From: CAVWUA01 sp963758025
Lineage (GTDB): Bacteria > Planctomycetota > Planctomycetia > Isosphaerales > Isosphaeraceae
DNA: 64,000 nt
Reading direction: 5' to 3'
Assembly (NCBI GenBank): GCA_963758025.1
Contig: CAVWUA010000027.1
Coordinates: 1-64,000, forward strand
Shown here piece after piece: positions 57,052 to 64,000 of the stretch. A program made the translations under genes and the position numbers. The first letter of the stretch is position 1. Each line of letters begins with the position of its first letter. The notes under the pieces are model-generated. The model did no database searches. It saw only the letters and a list, made by a program, of their open reading frames with translations, and was not told the DNA's origin.

Positions 57052-57143
57052 CGGAAGACCTCACGCAAAGCGCAAAGACGCCAAGGCGCCAAAGGTTCGG
57101 AAGGCCCAAGGTGGCTGGGTCACTTGGTTCCAGGGTGGAGCGA
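57052..57143 (+). repeat. Interspersed repeat, copy A
   Basis: It begins CGGAAGACCTCACGCAAAG and runs through CGCCAAGG, AAGGTTCGGAAGG and CTGGGTCACTTGGTTCCAGG. It is nearly identical to copy B at 58387-58474. The internal spacing of AAGG/TTGG/CAGG words is close to 8 bases. Copies A and B bracket the IS1-like element. Confidence 0.75.
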
Positions 57144-57251
57144 AGGCTTCCTCGTGACTCAGCAGTGTTGCACGGCCCGGCCCGATGGTGTATCTCTCGG
57201 GGAGGACGCAACCGACGTCCTACCCGAGGAACGCACGGACGGGCCGACACC

Positions 57252-58256
57252 ATGGACGACCTCTCTCGCTTCTGCTGCCTGAATTCCGAGTGCCCGACAG
57301 GCAAGCGAGGGGCCGGAAACCTGACCGTGACCGACCGCTACGGCCCGGAGAAGTCGCGGCGTATGCTCCGCTGTCGCACTTGTAAGGCCCGCTTCTCCGA
57401 GCGCAAGGGCACCCCCTTGTTCGATGCCGGCTCCGCCGGAGAAGGTCGAGTCGGTGCTGGAGCACGTCGCCGAGGGCTGCGGCGTCCGCCAGACTGGCCG
57501 GCTCTGCCGGGTCGCCCCCAACACCGTCGCCCGCTACAGCCGGATCGCCGGAGAGCACGCCCGGGCCGCCCACGACGAACTCGTGGCGATTTCCCCCCCT
57601 GACGACCGAGGTCCAGTTCGATGAGAAGTGGGCCTTCGTCGCCAAGAAGGAGGCGCACTGCGACCGCGCCGACCCGGCCGACGACCACAAGGGGGACTAC
57701 TGGGACCACGTCGCCTTGGACCCGGAGCACAAGCTGGTCGTCGCCGTCGTGCCGGGGAGCCGGACGATCGAGAACACCGAGGCGCTGGTCGAGGAGTTCC
57801 GCCGCCGGACGGGAGGCCGGCTGATGAACCTGATGACCAGCGACGACTACCCGGCCTACGAGACGGCGATCCTGCACGCCTACGGCGAGACGGTCACGCC
57901 GCCCGGACCGGCAAGCCGGGCCGGCCCAAGGCCCCGTACAAGGCCGCCGCCGCCGGGCCTGACCTACGCGACGGTGACCAAGCGGCGCGAGAAGGGCCGT
58001 GTGGTCGAGGTCGGCACGCGGATCGTCTTCGGGACGGTGGCGGCGGTGCTGCTGGCCTTGGGGATGTCGAAGGTCAGCCGGGCGATCAACACGGCGTTCG
58101 TGGAGCGGGAGAACGGGACGGACCGCCACCGCAACGCCCGCAAGGGCCGGAAGACCTACCGGTTCAGGAAGGACGTGGCGGTATCACGAGGCGGTCACCT
58201 ACCTGAGCCTCTACTGCTACAACTTCTGCTGGCCGGTGCGGACGCTGGCCTCATAG
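57252..58256 (+). pseudogene. IS1-like transposase, decayed by several frameshifts
   Basis: The assembled protein starts at ATG 57252 with a zinc-ribbon N-terminus (FCCLNSECP, RCRTCKARFSERKGTPLF). It continues in a second frame with an HTH (EGCGVRQTGRLCRVAPNTVA), then a third frame with the IS1-type DDE core (FDEKWAFVAKK, then VVPGSRTIENTEALVEEF, LMTSDDYPAYE, INTAFVERENGTDRHRN), and ends as YHEAVTYLSLYCYNFCWPV. The register breaks near 57428, 57595 (a C6 run), 57903/57957 (a compensating pair) and 58188. The catalytic residues are all still readable. I could not define terminal repeats with confidence. The element lies between two direct copies (A, B) of an interspersed repeat. Confidence 0.7.
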
Positions 58257-58386
58257 GACGCGAAGGCGGCATCGGGTGAAACGGAGCCCGGCGATGGCGG
58301 CGGGTTGACCGACCACGTGTGGTCCATGTCCGAGTGGTTGTCACGCAGCCGTGAACATGTTGAGACGGCTTGGAACCTTGGTTTAT

Positions 58387-58474
58387 CGGAAGACCTCACG
58401 CAAAGACGCAAAGACGCCAAGGCGCGCAAAGGTTCGGAAGGCCCAAGGTGGCTGGGTCACTTGGTTCCAGGGTG
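58387..58474 (+). repeat. Interspersed repeat, copy B
   Basis: Almost identical to copy A, with one extra CAAAGACG unit in the 8-base-periodic section (CGCAAAGA repeated twice, then CGCCAAGG). Confidence 0.75.
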
Positions 58475-58548
58475 AATCGATCCGCTTGGGCGCCGAGCGG
58501 AAATAACCCGGTCAATTCCACGAAGGCGACTCCCGGAATTTGTAATTT

Positions 58549-58602
58549 GTAGGTGGGCACCGCCCACCATATCCGGGGATCGGTGGGCAGTGCCCACCCT
58601 AC
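58549..58602. repeat. Small palindromic (REP/MITE-like) element
   Basis: Two hairpins, GGTGGGC-ACC-GCCCACC and GGTGGGC-AGT-GCCCACC, lie back to back. The outer ends GTAGG and CCTAC are complementary, so the whole element can also fold as one cruciform. No coding capacity. Similar GTGGGCAxTGCCCAC elements are common in bacterial intergenic DNA (general knowledge). Confidence 0.7.
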
Positions 58603-58630
58603 AAGGCTTGGTTCCAGGGTGGAGCGAACG

Positions 58631-59599
58631 GCTTGGAACCTTGGTTTATTGGAAGCCCGCTCACCAGGTCGCCAAGGCGCGCGAAGGTTTGGAAGATCCA
58701 AGGTGGCTGGGAGAACTTGATCTCAAGGCGGATGGTCGAGCTTGGCAGCCTGGCAGCCTGGTGAGTGGGTCGTTGGCTTGCCAGGGTGCCAGGGTGCGCG
58801 GGGAACAACGTCGGAGGGGGCGACGGCGGACGTTACCCCCCTGCTCTGCCCGTCCGAAAATCCCTCGCTCGCGGCGTCGGAGGCGGGCGGATGGGTTCCC
58901 AGCGACCTGGGAAACCAGGTGACTGGGTTCCTGGAATAACTGGAAACTCGGTTTGTCGCGATCCAGCTTCCCATGATCCAGGGGACCAATGGACCAAGGC
59001 GCCTTGGTGTGTTGAGAACCAGGTTCCTCGTTTCCTGGGCACCCTGGCAACCTGGTTCAGGGTGGTCCCTGGTTTCGATGTTCCCTGAAGCCAGGGCGCC
59101 TTGAGGAACCTGGTTCCTCGATGACCTTGGCCGTCAAGGTCCCTGGGTTCCCTGGTGATCGAGGGCCCTTGGTGTTCTTTGCGCCCTGGTTGCAAGGTGG
59201 CCTGGAATTCCAGGTCGCAAGGTCATGAAGTTCCCTGGGAACCTTGAGAATGATGGTCGCTTGGTCTCTGAGGCGGCTTGGTCATGGCATGACCCTGGAA
59301 CATTCCGGAGCTTGGTTCCTTGTTCCCTGAGCCCGCTTGGTTTCCAGATGACCGAGGCGTCAAGGTTACCAGTTGCCAGGGGCATCGAGGCCGCTTGATG
59401 ACTGGCGAACTGGCGAGCTTTGGAATGTGGGTGAATTGGGAACAGGGTTCCTGGGGATCGAGGGAACGGGGAAGCCAGGTGTGTTGGTGGCGAGGGACCT
59501 TGATGCCGAGGGAACGGGATCGCGAGGGACCTTGGCGGCTGGGTTTCCAGGGAGCAAGCGGGCTGGGGAACTGGGATTCGACTGAACTGGATCGCTTGG
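58631..59599 (+). repeat. Degenerate 8/16-bp-periodic array upstream of parA
   Basis: Nearly 1 kb in which GG recurs about every 8 bases and units of 15-17 bases end in CTGG, TTGG, AAGG or AGGG; for example AACCTTGGTTTATTGG, AAGCCCGCTCACCAGG, TTCCTGGAATAACTGG and GCACCCTGGCAACCTGG. By eye about 18 CCWGG sites fall in 58921-59460. The period is not a multiple of three, and both strands lack coding-like protein. The pattern is interrupted only at about 58813-58890. Its first part (58651-58728) is a diverged copy of repeats A and B, so the array seems to have grown from that family. It ends about 145 bases before the parA start. Confidence 0.75.
59459..59531 (+). repeat. Iteron-like CGAGGGAMC boxes at 16-bp spacing
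   Basis: CGAGGGAAC or CGAGGGACC occurs at 59459, 59491, 59507 and 59523, which is steps of 32, 16 and 16 bases. They are the best-conserved units at the parA-proximal end of the array. Confidence 0.7.
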
Positions 59600-59743
59600 T
59601 CGGGCCGATAGAACCCTTTAGTAAAAGGACGAACGAGCGCGAAGGCGGGGCAGGGGGCCCTGGGGGTCGGCGCGATGGTCTGGAGACCGGGCGCGACCCT
59701 CGACGGACTTGCCCAGGACCGGCGCGGCGGAGGGGAGGACGCC

Positions 59744-60604
59744 ATGCGGAGTGTGGCGGTGACCAACGCGAAGGGGGGCGTCGGCAAGAGCACGACCGCG
59801 ATCAACCTGGCCGCGGCCCTGGCGGACCTCGAGCGCCGCGTGCTCCTGATCGACGCCGACCCCTCGGGCAACGCGACCCTGGGATTCATCCCCACCGGCG
59901 CCCCTCCGTTGGGGCTCGCCGACCTCTTGATTGACGGCCTGGCCGTCGAGGATGTCGCGCAAGGGACCGGCGTCGAGGGGCTGGACCTGGTGCCGCCCGG
60001 CGACCGGCTCGGCGCGTGCTCGGACCAGATGGGCAGCTCGCAGGGGCTCGGCCAGGGGCGCGAGTTCCGCATCCGGCGGATCATGCGCGCCTTGACCGAG
60101 TACGACGTCGTGCTGATCGACACCAGCCCGGTGCAAACCCCGCTGAACGTGGCGATCCTCTACGCGATCGACGAGGTGCTCATCCCGATCGATCCTTGCG
60201 TCGCGGCGCTGGCCGGCGTGCGGGCGCTGGAGGACCTGGTGCGCGACGTCAGCGGGTTCCGCCAGGAGATGACCGAGGCCGGCCCTTTGGCGATCTCGGG
60301 CGTCCTGATCACCCGGGCCGACCGGACCCTGGTCTCCCGGCAGGTCGAGGCGGAGGTGCGCGGCTACTTCGGCGACCTCGTGTACGAGCGCCCGGTGCCG
60401 GTCTCGGTGAAGTTCCGCGAGGCGTATGCGCGGGGCGTCCCTTTGATCCATTACGACCCGTATGGCCTGGGCGCGACCGCCTACCGAGAGGCCGCCGAGG
60501 CGTTCCTCAAAGGCACGCGCGGCGACGGCCACGGCTCAATGCACGAGCAGGGCAACCGCGCCGACCCCCCCGCGCCGACGACGATCATCGAGCGCGCGGG
60601 GTAG
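59744..60604 (+). CDS. parA: ParA-family partition ATPase (MinD/ParA)
   Basis: 286 residues; ATG 59744 is preceded by GGGGAGG with 6-base spacing. The deviant Walker A motif KGGVGKSTTA is at residues 10-19 (signature Lys first), Walker A' is VLLIDADPSGNAT, and Walker B is DVVLIDTSPVQTPLNVAI. There is no N-terminal HTH, so it resembles the short ParA class (type Ib: ParF, Soj-like). These ATPases bind DNA non-specifically when ATP-bound and move a ParB-bound centromere. A small RHH-like gene follows 120 bases downstream, as expected for the partner, and a periodic repeat array lies just upstream, where type Ib centromeres often sit. It could instead be an orphan ParA that positions another cargo. 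The C-terminal ~25 residues look disordered. Confidence 0.9.
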   Translation: MRSVAVTNAKGGVGKSTTAINLAAALADLERRVLLIDADPSGNATLGFIPTGAPPLGLADLLIDGLAVEDVAQGTGVEGLDLVPPGDRLGACSDQMGSSQGLGQGREFRIRRIMRALTEYDVVLIDTSPVQTPLNVAILYAIDEVLIPIDPCVAALAGVRALEDLVRDVSGFRQEMTEAGPLAISGVLITRADRTLVSRQVEAEVRGYFGDLVYERPVPVSVKFREAYARGVPLIHYDPYGLGATAYREAAEAFLKGTRGDGHGSMHEQGNRADPPAPTTIIERAG

Positions 60605-60622
60605 GGGGGATCACGACCGGAG

Positions 60623-60701
60623 ACGACCTTCGCGGCTTCGCGTGAGGTCGTTTTCTTCCTTTGCGAACCTTCGCGCCTTCACGGCTTTGCGAGAGGTCTT
60701 C
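60623..60701 (-). repeat. Interspersed repeat, copy D (inverted)
   Basis: Read on the minus strand it gives AAGACCTCTCGCAAAG followed by GTGAAGGCGCGAAGGTTCGC, clearly related to copies A and B but in the opposite orientation. It lies between parA and the RHH-like gene. Confidence 0.65.
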
Positions 60702-60724
60702 TCTATCAGTGAAGGGGGGTTGAG

Positions 60725-61168
60725 ATGAGCGCGCGGCGCGGCGGAATCCCGGGGCCGGAGAGCCGGACCGGCCTGGTCCGACCCACGATGACCGAGGCGG
60801 AGTTCGAACGCCAGCAGGGCGGGGGCACCTCCACCAGCACGGCCGAGCAGGACGAGCCTCCCCCGGCCGACCAGCCCGAGCCGACCAGCACCTCGCGCGG
60901 CTCGTCGCGCGGCTCGTCGCGCGGCTCGCGCCGGAGCCCCTCGAAGCCGAAGCGCGTGCAGCGCATGTTCGCCATCGAGGAGGAGCTGGACAAGAAGCTC
61001 TGGCTCTACGCGATCCACGTCGGCAAGGACCGCTCCGAGGTCGTCAACGACCTCTTGCGCCCGCTCGTCGCCTCGATGGTCCTCTACGACAGCCGCGACC
61101 GCCGTAACAGCCGCAACAGCAACGACAACAACGACGACGACGAAGGGCAGGGGGGGTCGTCCGACTGA
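60725..61168 (+). CDS. Small ribbon-helix-helix-like protein, candidate ParB/ParG-type partner
   Basis: 147 residues with AAGGGGGG about 7 bases before the ATG. Residues 1-72 are low-complexity and probably disordered, with an SRGS repeat encoded by 12-bp tandem repeats near 60890-60930. The folded core at ~75-117 reads RVQRMFAIEEELDKKLWLYA and then IHVGKDRSEVVNDLLRPLV. That is a basic strand followed by two helices with a GKDRSEVVN turn, as in RHH (CopG/MetJ/ParG) proteins. The C-terminal 30 residues are Asn/Asp-rich. A flexible basic N-terminus plus RHH core downstream of parA is the layout of ParG-type centromere-binding proteins, whose N-terminus stimulates the ATPase. The function is inferred from this layout, not from close similarity. 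Confidence 0.7.
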   Translation: MSARRGGIPGPESRTGLVRPTMTEAEFERQQGGGTSTSTAEQDEPPPADQPEPTSTSRGSSRGSSRGSRRSPSKPKRVQRMFAIEEELDKKLWLYAIHVGKDRSEVVNDLLRPLVASMVLYDSRDRRNSRNSNDNNDDDEGQGGSSD

Positions 61169-61277
61169 CGGCCCCTTGCCGTCCGCCGCGATTGTTCCCA
61201 GCCCGGAAAACCGATAGAATCGAAGCGTCAGCACGATCGTTCTCGAAATCGTCGCTCCGATGCGAGGGGAGTCCCGC

Positions 61278-61841
61278 ATGTCCTCCGCAACCCGGAAGAA
61301 GGCCGCCACACTCGACGACCTCCGCCGCGTGGACGGCAAGGCGGAGCTGATTGCCGGGAGGATCGTCCACCTCATGCCCACCGGGCACCGACCGAACCAG
61401 GCCGCCGGAGAGATCTTCGTCAGTCTCAAGATCCACACGCGAGCAACCCGGCGCGGCGTGGCCTACACCGACAACATGGGCTTCGCCGTCCCCAGGCTCC
61501 CCTCCGGTCGCGAGTCGTTCGCGCCCGACGCCTCCTACTACGACGGCCCGCTCCCGGCCGACGACATGGATTTCGTCCCGGGACCGCCGACGTTCGCCGT
61601 CGAGGTCCGCAGCAAGAACAACTATGGAGACGCGGCCGAGGCCGAGATCGCCGCGAAACGGGCCGACTACTTCCGCGCGGGGACCCTGGTGGTCTGGGAC
61701 GTCGATCCGCGCGCCCGTTGTGTCCGCGTCACACGCGCGGACGCCCCCGGTCAGACCATCACCTTCCACGAGGGCCAGCTCGCCGATGCCGAGCCGGCCG
61801 TGCCCGGCTGGCGGATGGCCGTGAGCGACATCTTCGCCTGA
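61278..61841 (+). CDS. Uma2 family endonuclease (DUF820)
   Basis: 187 residues from ATG 61278 (MSSATRKKAATLDDL), which has GGGGAG about 6 bases upstream; an ATG 18 bases earlier lacks that support. It is a PD-(D/E)xK-like fold with GKAELIAGRIVHLMPTGHRP, SFAPDASYYDG (catalytic Asp), FAVEVRSKNNYGD (E-x-K pattern) and KRADYFRAGTLVVWDVDP. Uma2 proteins are abundant in planctomycetes and cyanobacteria as stand-alone genes of poorly known function. Its 3' end overlaps, on the opposite strand, the readable end of the next gene by 83 bases, so that neighbour's C-terminus is doubtful. Confidence 0.88.
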   Translation: MSSATRKKAATLDDLRRVDGKAELIAGRIVHLMPTGHRPNQAAGEIFVSLKIHTRATRRGVAYTDNMGFAVPRLPSGRESFAPDASYYDGPLPADDMDFVPGPPTFAVEVRSKNNYGDAAEAEIAAKRADYFRAGTLVVWDVDPRARCVRVTRADAPGQTITFHEGQLADAEPAVPGWRMAVSDIFA

Positions 61842-62834
61842 GAGTGAAGGGCAGGGGGCGCCCGACGGACGGACGATCGCCCCAGACCTCACCGCCGGTC
61901 AACTCAACGAGCCGATGCCGCGCGTCGCCGGAACGGCCCGCGTTCTCGTCGTCATCGGTGCTGGGAACGTAGCCCTTCTTCCAATCGCCGCCGCCCGGAC
62001 GGCGCATCTCCTCCAGCGCGTGGAATGGCTCGCCGAGCAGGTCGTTGAAGCGCTTCTCTTGATTCTTGGTCAAGATCCGCGCGACCTCCTTCGCGACCTT
62101 CTCCTGAAGCTGCTGCGATCGTTGGCGGTTCGCCTCGAAGCGCCGCTTCATGTCCGCCGCGCGCTCAGGGCCCAGAGGCCGCCCGGTGACCGGCAGGTCG
62201 CGGAGCATCTTCTCACGCTCTTGCCGCAAGTCCTCATGGAGCGCGTCGTACGACTGCCGGACCGCGTCGAGGGCGAGGACCTGGGACGGAGACACGTTCA
62301 GGGCGCGGCGGAATTCGGGCCAGGAGGCCGCGATCGGCCCGGCGATCTGCAAGGCGACCTCCCAGAGCCGTTTCATCTGGGCCTCGTCCAGGATGCGTGC
62401 CGTCTCGGCCAGGTTCAGGCGGCGGAGCCGCTCCAGGTTCTTCTTCCGTTCCGAACGGCCGAGGAGGTTGGTGGCCTCGATCGCCTCGGCGCCTTCAAGG
62501 TCGGGGAAGCGCTCGCCGACCTCACGCATGAGGCGAGGGAGGAGATCTCGTTCCGTTTCACGCATCTTGCTCTTTATTAGTTCATCCTTGTTTTGCAATT
62601 TTTTTAATTGCTCATCCGTGATCTTGAGTTCTTGTCGCACGACCGGGGACAGGAGGAGGTAGGGAGGACCGAATCGCGACATGGAGTCGGCCATGCTATC
62701 GACGTAATCCCGCCACCATTCCGTCTGGCCATTTGGGGTTCCCGAACTTGCGTCCCGCCGTCCGGGGGATTGCCTTCTTTCTCGATCGGAATCGCGCCGC
62801 ATACGACGGCAACGGAAATCGCGAGATACATCAT
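61759..62834 (-). CDS. Secreted helical hypothetical protein, probable frameshift after the signal peptide
   Basis: The natural start seems to be ATG 62834 (MMYLAISVAVVCGA), with GAGAGG about 9 bases upstream, giving a short hydrophobic signal segment. Near 62800 the frame shifts by one base into RRDSDRERRQSPGRRD, and the rest runs openly. It is a mostly helical, charged protein with SPVVRQELKITDEQLKKLQN, LRRLNLAETARILDEAQM and EVARILTKNQEKRFNDLLG. This is the style of planctomycete periplasmic proteins with Spy/CpxP-like LTDEQ repeats; the family is not certain. The last ~27 codons lie antisense to Uma2 and are basic and unlike the rest, so the true stop may be earlier, with another indel. 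Confidence 0.6.
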
Positions 62835-62964
62835 GTGAATATTCCTCTCATGGAATCCCCGGAGAGTCCGCCCCCCTGAGAGTATCACCCAGGCGACGGG
62901 GGAACCAGAATATCCCAGCGCATGTCGAGACGACCCGGAGCGCCCGACGCGACGGGCAAGCCGC

Positions 62965-63414
62965 TTAGCCGGTTGGTTCCTCGGTCCCCTCGACCTCGAC
63001 AAGCGGCACGCCCACGGCCGTTGCCGCCGCTTTGAGCCGGTCGTCCAGGGTTGCCAGCGGTAAGCCGCGTCGGATTGCCAGCTCAAGATAAGCAGCATCA
63101 TAGGCGGAGAGATGATGGGCGCGGGCCAAGTGCATGGTATCGGACCACGCCCGTACCGCCGTTTCGTCATCGACGGTGATCGGAAAGGTGTCGAGGATCG
63201 CCAAGAAACGCGCCGCGTCGGCCGGCGTGATTCGGCCGCGACGCTCGCCCACGATCAGCGCGTTGGCAACCTCCAGCGGCCAGAGGGAAGGGACGTGGGC
63301 GTGTCGCTCGGGCATCCTGTCGAGGAGGGCTGCGGCGTACGTGTCATCCTCATCCTCAAAGCCCCAGACCATCGTCACCGATCCGTCCAGGACAAACGCA
63401 CTGGTGACATCCAT
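62965..63414 (-). CDS. vapC: PIN-domain toxin, VapC type
   Basis: 149 residues; ATG 63414 has AGGAGGG about 7 bases upstream, overlapping the stop of the antitoxin gene. The PIN fold residues are present: Asp near residue 10 in FVLDGSVTMVW, Glu in WPLEVANALIV, Asp in LSAYDAAYLELA and Asp in PLATLDDRLKAAA. These acidic residues bind Mg2+ for ribonuclease activity against tRNA or rRNA. It is paired with a Phd/VapB-like antitoxin 12 bases upstream, so the two form one operon. Intact. Confidence 0.92.
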   Translation of the reverse strand: MDVTSAFVLDGSVTMVWGFEDEDDTYAAALLDRMPERHAHVPSLWPLEVANALIVGERRGRITPADAARFLAILDTFPITVDDETAVRAWSDTMHLARAHHLSAYDAAYLELAIRRGLPLATLDDRLKAAATAVGVPLVEVEGTEEPTG

Positions 63415-63426
63415 ACGATTTCCCTC

Positions 63427-63672
63427 CTAGAACCGCCGCCCTTCCTCGATCAACTCGCGGACGCTCACGCCCTTGAGCGTCCGACCTTTGCGAAATTGCT
63501 TCATCGCTTCGACGGCATCCCGCACGTGGGATGTGGGCCGGGCGGGTCGCGTGGGCACGAGCCTCGCCACGGGCTTACCATGCTTGGTGATGGTGAATTC
63601 CTCGCCCTGGACAACCCGCTCCAGAAGCTGGGCCAGGTGCGTCTTGGCCTCAAACGAGCCGACGGTTTCCAT
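63427..63672 (-). CDS. vapB: Phd/YefM-type antitoxin of the VapC pair
   Basis: 81 residues from ATG 63672 (METVGSFEAKTHLAQLL), which has GGGAGGG 3-4 bases upstream; an 11-codon extension is not needed. The N-terminal DNA-binding fold of the Phd/YefM family is clear: EAKTHLAQLLERVVQGEEF, then TITKHGKPVARLVP. The C-terminal part (AVEAMKQFRKGRTLKGVS) should wrap the toxin. It represses its own operon in known systems. It is encoded ahead of the PIN toxin in the usual antitoxin-first order. Confidence 0.9.
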   Translation of the reverse strand: METVGSFEAKTHLAQLLERVVQGEEFTITKHGKPVARLVPTRPARPTSHVRDAVEAMKQFRKGRTLKGVSVRELIEEGRRF

Positions 63673-63788
63673 AGTCCCTCCCTGATCGGTTCTGACCAGT
63701 TCCAACCAGTCTCATTCTAATCAAGACATTCGGATCGCGCCAAAACAAAGGAAGTCACACCAGCAGCCTTTCGGAATAGAACGCCGCC

Positions 63789-64000
63789 TCACCCGTCGTC
63801 GCCGTCGGGAAAGAGCGGCGTCGGGCGGTCCTTGACCGGGAGCTGAGAGAGGTCGATATCGGGCGGTTCGAGGCCGTGGCGGCGGGCCATCTCGGTCAGG
63901 CAGAGGGGTTCGATCATCGACTTCCAGCGCCGCAGGCCGGGGTGCTCCGCCTTGACCTTCGCGGTGATCTCCGCCTGCTCGGCGTCGGTGAGGGTCTGCC
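63789..64000 (-). CDS. Hypothetical protein, 5' end beyond the window
   Basis: An open frame of 70 codons enters from the right edge and ends with TGA at 63791-63789. The sequence QTLTDAEQAEITAKVKAEHP, then GLRRWKSMIEPLCLTEMAR, and an acidic end DGDDG has normal coding character. The family is not recognised. It is 117 bases upstream of the antitoxin gene on the same strand and may not belong to that operon. Confidence 0.6.
   Translation of the reverse strand, partial: QTLTDAEQAEITAKVKAEHPGLRRWKSMIEPLCLTEMARRHGLEPPDIDLSQLPVKDRPTPLFPDGDDG

Noticed and set aside
58631..59599. Possible CRISPR array
   Set aside because: The units are 8/16 bases and continuous, with no distinct spacers of uniform length and no cas genes nearby.
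59320..59934. A 204-codon plus-strand frame through the periodic array into parA
   Set aside because: It reads low-complexity repeat translation and then parA in the wrong frame.

Overview
The window looks like a stretch of a planctomycete chromosome, most likely from the Isosphaeraceae/Gemmatales side of the Planctomycetota (inferred). The evidence is the very high GC content, an exosortase/EpsI system with PEP-CTERM proteins, very large secreted proteins that begin with the planctomycete LExLExRxLL motif, a Rhodopirellula-type (ISAzo13) transposase, a dockerin/PKD/SBBP protein, and a Uma2 nuclease. I saw no rRNA, tRNA or CRISPR array.

Layout. 1-4.4 kb: a frameshifted methyltransferase remnant, a PEP-CTERM protein, and a secreted SBBP-propeller/PKD/dockerin protein with one frameshift. 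4.4-7.5 kb: an insertion zone with an ISKra4-type element (10-bp target duplication), an ISAzo13-type element, and a hydrolase remnant. 7.5-20.4 kb: a minus-strand exopolysaccharide operon. In transcription order it holds EpsI, a Wzc-like tyrosine autokinase, exosortase, a GT4 glycosyltransferase, a CDP-paratose-2-epimerase-like enzyme, a glycosyltransferase, an FkbM methyltransferase, two GT4 enzymes and an O-antigen ligase/polymerase-like protein. A 1455-residue TPR protein diverges from it. Together these should make, chain-control and export a surface polysaccharide and process PEP-CTERM proteins. A second PEP-CTERM protein and a double-FHA protein follow.

27.9-54.2 kb: two tandem, same-strand giant genes (3844 codons, intact; about 4710 codons, about seven apparent frameshifts). 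They share an architecture of BNR/sialidase-like propeller, P-domains, a second propeller, Ig-like repeats, FG-GAP repeats and a short conserved C-terminal tail. The SBBP gene and both giants each have a TTGAC-type promoter about 270 nt before the start codon, which suggests long 5' leaders.

54.2-64 kb: an accessory region with small hypothetical genes, a decayed IS1-like element, an unusual family of 8/16-bp-periodic repeats (including an array of nearly 1 kb directly upstream of parA), a ParA ATPase plus small ribbon-helix-helix-like protein, Uma2, a secreted hypothetical protein, and a Phd/VapB-VapC toxin-antitoxin pair. The most novel-looking unit is the repeat array with parA and the RHH gene, a candidate partition-like system.

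Caution: apparent frameshifts are frequent but clustered. Within each frame the protein is well conserved, so sequencing or assembly indels cannot be separated from real decay without reads. Coordinates of frameshifts are approximate.
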